DNA of 64,000 nt from Zanthoxylum bungeanum (lineage: Eukaryota; Streptophyta; Magnoliopsida; Sapindales; Rutaceae), in the NCBI GenBank assembly GCA_019454045.1, contig SKCR01032772.1, forward strand, positions 496,001 through 560,000. The letters are read 5' to 3'. Positions 60,143-64,000 of this stretch are shown in pieces. Made by a program: the position numbers and the translations under genes. The notes below the pieces were generated by a model that had not been told where the DNA came from, searched no databases, and saw nothing but the letters and a program-made list of their open reading frames with translations. Positions within the stretch are counted from its first letter, which is position 1. The number at the start of each line of letters is the position of its first letter.

Positions 60143-61215
60143 TGTTATTTCCATTTTTATTGGCAATACCCGTGATAAAATGAGTTCAATTGAGTTGTAA
60201 TCTATCATGAAGATCTTTGTGCAATTGGATTGGTTTTTGGCTGCTGTTCATTAGACATACGTTCGTGGTGCGTTTGTTGCAGTATTCGAACGATTGGCGT
60301 TAGTGATACGTTCATTATTTGGTTCGAACGTGTGGCGTTAGTGACACGTTCTCCATTTGGTTCGAACGGGATCATTCCAGAGAGCAAACGTTCGAGGCAC
60401 GTTCTTGTTAGGTTCGAACGGGGACATTCCAGAGAGCATATGTCCGATGTGCGTTCAAGTGGCGTTCGAATGAGTCTTTCCAGTAGGCGCGTGTTCGTGT
60501 TGCGTTCGAGTAAACGTTCGAACACGACTGCGATCTGAAAGCGTTTTTGTGCCTTTTCACCTTGAAAAAACCCTACCTTTTCACCCTACCTATAAATATA
60601 ACATGTAGCCGCCATCCCCAATAGTTGAAGCATATTTTCCTTGAGCCAAAATCTCTCAAAGCTTTCAACCTTTCTTGATTCCACCATTGAAGACTTCTTC
60701 ATCTCTTTGTCTTCTTCATTAATGGTGAGATTCAATCTTTGATAAACCTTCAACACAACTTAACCCAAAATTCCTAACCCTTTAGTGTTCTTTAGGAGGA
60801 AGTTTGGTAGTCTGAGTTCCGGCGTCAGAGGTGATACAATCTACTCAGAGACTTCAGAGGTTCTGAAGAAAAGCTTAGGTCGCGGGCTTGAGGAGGTGCC
60901 TTGAGTTCTTGTAGTATTGAGGTACTTGAGTCGGTGGGATTCCCACCATAGGTCTTGACCATCGCTGTAAGTTTTTCTCTATATAGTGGATTAGGCTGGT
61001 AGCCGATATACGGGGAGTGGTTTTTTACTCGCACGAATTTTCCACTTCGTCACCAAAATTATTGCGTTGATTTTGTGTGGTTTGATTTATTTGCTGCTTT
61101 ACTTTCTGTTATTTATTTAATATTTGCAGCATATTTTATTTGTTGTTTATTGTGGTTGCTTGTTGAGATTCCATAGTTACAGTAATCAAGACTTGCCCTG
61201 TTGAGATTCAATACT
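60143..61215 (+). repeat. 3' LTR of TR-GAG copy 3, end altered
   Basis: Matches the 5' LTR to about 61200. The last 50-60 bp of the 5' LTR (ending catgaattttca) are replaced by ttgagattcaatact before CTAGT. It also has a 30-bp segment at about 60990-61020 missing from the 5' LTR. The U3 array is at 60250-60535. Confidence 0.85.
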
Positions 61216-61220
61216 CTAGT

Positions 61221-61938
61221 TTGTTGGAGGTAACACCTAAATACAGTGGAATTTGTGTTTTTATTCAAAAATAACTAACCATGCTTTTACTTAGTAACCA
61301 GACATCTTGCCTCAGTAAGCCATGATTGTTCGTGTAAAATGGTAGAGCTTGAGTTAGTTCAAAAAATGATAAAAATGATAATAATCAAGCTTTTATTTAG
61401 TAACCATACATGTATTTTAACACTTAATGCCCTAAGACCAACTGGTCTGAGAGTCACTGGCCCAAGGCTCGTTACATGAGTTAAAGAGAAAGCTTAAGAA
61501 AATCATACACTTCTTATTTTTAATATATGAGGTCCGAGCAATTAAGTCCATTGGGGTGTCTTAACATCTAGTGCCCTAAAGCCAACTGGTTTGGGAGTCA
61601 CTGGCCCAAAGCTCGTTACAAGGATTGAAGATGTATTATTATTTAAAAAAAAAACTATTTTTGTATTTATAAATAAACTCTCATTGCCAAAAAGATATGA
61701 AATCTAATATAATTTTAGGACAAAAATATTACTCTCTTTTCAAAAAGACCTATGAATATTGTGGGCATAATGAATTGATTGATACTTTGTTTTATATGTG
61801 TCTAGAAGAAAGGTAAAATGTACAAGAGAATTTACTTATTTGATAATTTAGAAAGAAAGAAAACAATTATTGATTTGGATAAGATTTTTTTAAGTTTTCA
61901 CTTAAATTACTAAGGACTAGTAATAAGCTGGTTGATGG
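61221..61938 (+). other. Athila-like 3' non-coding region, right part
   Basis: No ORF. Two imperfect direct copies of a roughly 58-bp sequence (tgccctaa..ccaactggt, gagtcactggcccaa) lie at 61419-61475 and 61562-61620. Confidence 0.65.
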
Positions 61939-62794
61939 TGTGGTGAATACTAAAAAGTGCATATTATTAAAAGAAAAATTAATCATTTTACACTTATAGT
62001 TTCATTAATCCCCTTAATTTAGCACATTTGTGAAATAATAATTAAATTTATGTTTTATATATTTTTATTATGCTTTTTTATTTCTTATGTAGGTGAAATA
62101 ATACTTTGGATGCATAACTAGAAAAATGGACATGACATTTGGATTTTGGAGGCTAGAAACTTAAAAGGACATTCTAACAGTGTACAATTTAAGAAATTAC
62201 AACTTTGCACAATTTTTCGTATTTTGGCCATAACATTTAACTCCGATATCGGATTGAGCGATTATAGTTCCAGATGAAAGAAGACTCAAATATCTACAAC
62301 TTTACTGTTTATAAGATTTTCTAGTTCTGAGGTTTCAAGACCGAAATTGACGAAAAATCCAAAGTGCGTTATATATAATTATTAAAAAAAATATTATGGT
62401 AAATGGTTGTTATCCACCTTTCGGTGGATGCCCCCTCTACCTGCAATTGTCTGTGAAGAGGTGCTCAGCACCTCTATAAAAAGAGGTGATATGCATCTCA
62501 TTCATTCAGCTCAGCAGTCCATCGTTTTCTTTGAAAATTTTTAGAATTCCAGCTCTTGTGTGTTTTATTTTTTTAAGCTTTATTGTAATTTATTTTTCTT
62601 TCAATTATAAAATTATGTGTGTTTTTATTCAAATCATGAGTAACTAAATTCATCAAGCTGAGGTAAATGGTAAAGCTCTTAATATGAAAATATAGAGAAA
62701 TCTTATTCATATTATAATATATAAATTGTAATCTAATGATTAATATTTAATTTAAATCTGGATTAATTATTGACAAACTTTTGTACCGCGTATA
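61939..62794 (+). repeat. Athila-like 3' LTR, interrupted
   Basis: Aligns with the solo LTR from its start (tggtgaatactaaaaag) to accgcgtata, where a new LTR begins. Hairpins ATCCACC/GGTGGAT (62412-62429) and AGAGGTGC/GCACCTCT (62457-62475) precede TATAAAAA (62475-62482). Confidence 0.85.
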
Positions 62795-64000
62795 TGTAAC
62801 ATCCCCGATATGGAGATGCTTCCGGCAGGGAATAGCGGTACTAACCCCATAAGCCTCTGTCTGTCTGACTGTATTCCAAACTGTTCAAATGCAATGTTAA
62901 ATATGCAAATCATAACTCAACTAGGCATTAGAATACTTTTACTTTTAATAATTGAAAGTTCACAATAACATTTTCTTACAACTCTTTTAATGATTATCTA
63001 TGCAGACTAGTATGATACTAACAATGCATACAACTACTATGACTTTGAACTGAACTCTTATGTTGTGTGACTCTGTACTGGTGGACTCCATCCCTGGTGA
63101 CTGCATCAATATCCATCCTCCCGAGCTTATCCTTCTAGAATTCCTACAAAACAACTAAAAACTGGAGGAGGGTTAGATTGCTATACAATCTAAGTGAGTG
63201 GACTAAAACTTGAAAACTGAAAGGAAAACTTGATTTCCAAAACCACAATTTTTAATAAAAACTTCTTTGTATGAAAACTTGTTCTGAAAGCTATATCTTT
63301 CTGAAAACTACTTTTGAAACTTTAGTTTCTGGAAACTGTCTCTAAAATCTGATTTTTCTGAAATTGATTTGCTAAAATATGGATTTCGAAATCTGAGTAC
63401 TGAAGCTCTGAAAACTGCATAAAATCTGAAATCTGAGAACATTTCTAAAATCTGTATCTCTGTCTGAAAACTTGGGCGTATGAGGGCGTTACGTATCGCC
63501 GTCCCCCCATACGCCTAACTGGAGCCAGCAATACAAATCCATGACTTTGGGGCGTTACGTATCGCCGTCCCCCAAAGCATGCTACTACTGTCTCAGAAAC
63601 TGGTGGTCTTGGGGCGTTACGTATCGCCGTCCCTCAAGCCACAAACTGGAGCTGGGGGTGCGGATCTATGCTACCACCCAAGCTCAAACTAGGGTCTAGG
63701 GGCGTTACGTATCGCTGTCCCCCTAGCCCGCTGGAGGATCTGAGAGCGTCCCCTCAGTCCTCAACATGTGCACATGCTCTCTGTATTCGTCAATTCCAAC
63801 TGTGTCTGAAGTTACATTCCGAGGTGAGTTTTTACCTCATGCCCCGGAAAACATGAAAACTATGTTGTAAATCATAAAAATTGTAACACTATTTCTTGAA
63901 AAGCATTTTCTTTCTCAAAGCATAATTTGATAACATAGTAACTGAAAGAAAAGTTTCTAACGCTCTAAAGCGTAAAAATATAAGTCTGTACGAAAATATG
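62795..64000. mobile_element. LTR-like insertion with hairpin array, runs off the window
   Basis: Begins TGTAACATCCCCGATATG inside the Athila 3' LTR, a typical LTR start in plant Gypsy elements. The lineage cannot be told without internal sequence. 63190-63475 is built of tctgaaaact-like words. The hairpin array follows at 63475-63757. No coding region. Confidence 0.6.
63475..63757. repeat. Array of four to five hairpins with shared core and differing stems
   Basis: Four units contain the core GGCGTTACGTATCGCCGT (one C-to-T change in the last), at 63475-63515, 63545-63577, 63608-63638 and 63696-63726. Outer arms differ yet pair: GGCGTATG/CATACGCC, CTTTGGGG/CCCCAAAG, CTTGGGG/CCCTCAAG (one G-T wobble), CTAGGGG/CCCCTAG. 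A fifth, lacking most of the core, has CTGAG/CTCAG at 63740-63757. Confidence 0.9.

Larger units (their letters stand above)
55481..61215 (+). mobile_element. Gag-only LTR retrotransposon (TR-GAG type), copy 3
   Basis: The 5' LTR begins TGTTAGTTCC at 55481 and the 3' LTR begins TGTTATTTCC at 60143 after the purine tract aaagggggaga (60131-60141). Primer site TGGTATCAGAGAC is at 56565. CTAGT occurs at 55476-55480 and again at 61216-61220 and is the likely TSD, although the last part of the 3' LTR is altered. The interior has a SIRE/Maximus-like gag and 1.7 kb of non-coding DNA and no pol. It sits in the 3' region of the Athila-like element. Confidence 0.85.
46988..62794 (+). mobile_element. 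Athila-like Ty3/Gypsy element with three nested insertions
   Basis: Order: 5' LTR lacking its first part, tRNA-Asp primer site, gag, protease, reverse transcriptase, RNase H, integrase, non-coding 3' region, 3' LTR. Protein text matches Athila throughout (TLRSGKVI, LLDLGASVNLLP, GCPTISCIIGN, NGQRLKPFLE). It is interrupted by a solo LTR of its own family at 51239-52493, a gag-only Copia element at 55481-61215 and an LTR beginning at 62795. Many stops; not functional. Confidence 0.9.

Noticed and set aside
63475..63757. CRISPR-like spacing of repeats
   Set aside because: This is plant nuclear DNA inside an LTR, the repeats are hairpins with changing arms and there are no cas genes.

Overview
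This is plant nuclear DNA, almost certainly from a eudicot. It is AT-rich, split-gene DNA packed with plant-type LTR retrotransposons (Copia, Athila-like and Tat-like Gypsy), a CACTA transposon with a spliced gene, hAT-type elements and a LINE remnant. There are no operons, rRNA or tRNA genes, or CRISPR arrays. I support one ordinary host gene in 64 kb: an intronless MIZU-KUSSEI1-like (DUF617) gene at 41565-42371 on the minus strand, with a TATA box upstream. The rest reads as layered transposon insertions of the pericentromeric or heterochromatic kind.

Layout. 1-3985: minus-strand Copia element whose 3' LTR lies off the window and whose gag is 5'-truncated. 4000-6670: AT-rich DNA without genes. 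6676-12174: complete but dead plus-strand Copia element (TSD GTTTA). 12725-18500: composite bounded by TSD ATTTT, in which a Gypsy gag/LTR fragment and a 790-bp direct duplication are buried. 18501-21000: AT-rich DNA with a small hAT element. 21060-34170: a LINE-type zf-RVT/RNase H remnant split twice. One split is by a hAT element (21206-27904, TSD AATGAAAC), itself split by a gag-only LTR element (21526-27089, TSD CTTAT). The other is by a second gag-only LTR element (28022-33477, TSD CCATG). 34259-40750: CACTA transposon (TSD TTG) with a spliced minus-strand gene encoding transposase-type domains and an Ulp1-like protease. 41565-42371: the host gene. 43667-46064: short non-coding Tat-like LTR element (TSD CATAT). 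46988 to beyond the window: Athila-like Gypsy element carrying a solo LTR of its own family inside pol (51239-52493, TSD GTAAG), a third gag-only Copia element (55481-61215) and an unidentified LTR in its 3' LTR (62795-64000).

Most element genes are broken by stops, frameshifts or catalytic changes, so they cannot move on their own. The three SIRE/Maximus-like elements keep gag but no pol and so fit the TR-GAG class. Their LTRs share a short word array just upstream of the TATA box. The most unusual structure is at the right end: four or five hairpins with the same loop-side core but different, still complementary, outer stems.

Insertion boundaries with matching TSDs are read directly from the sequence. 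Family and lineage names come from motif recognition without database searches.
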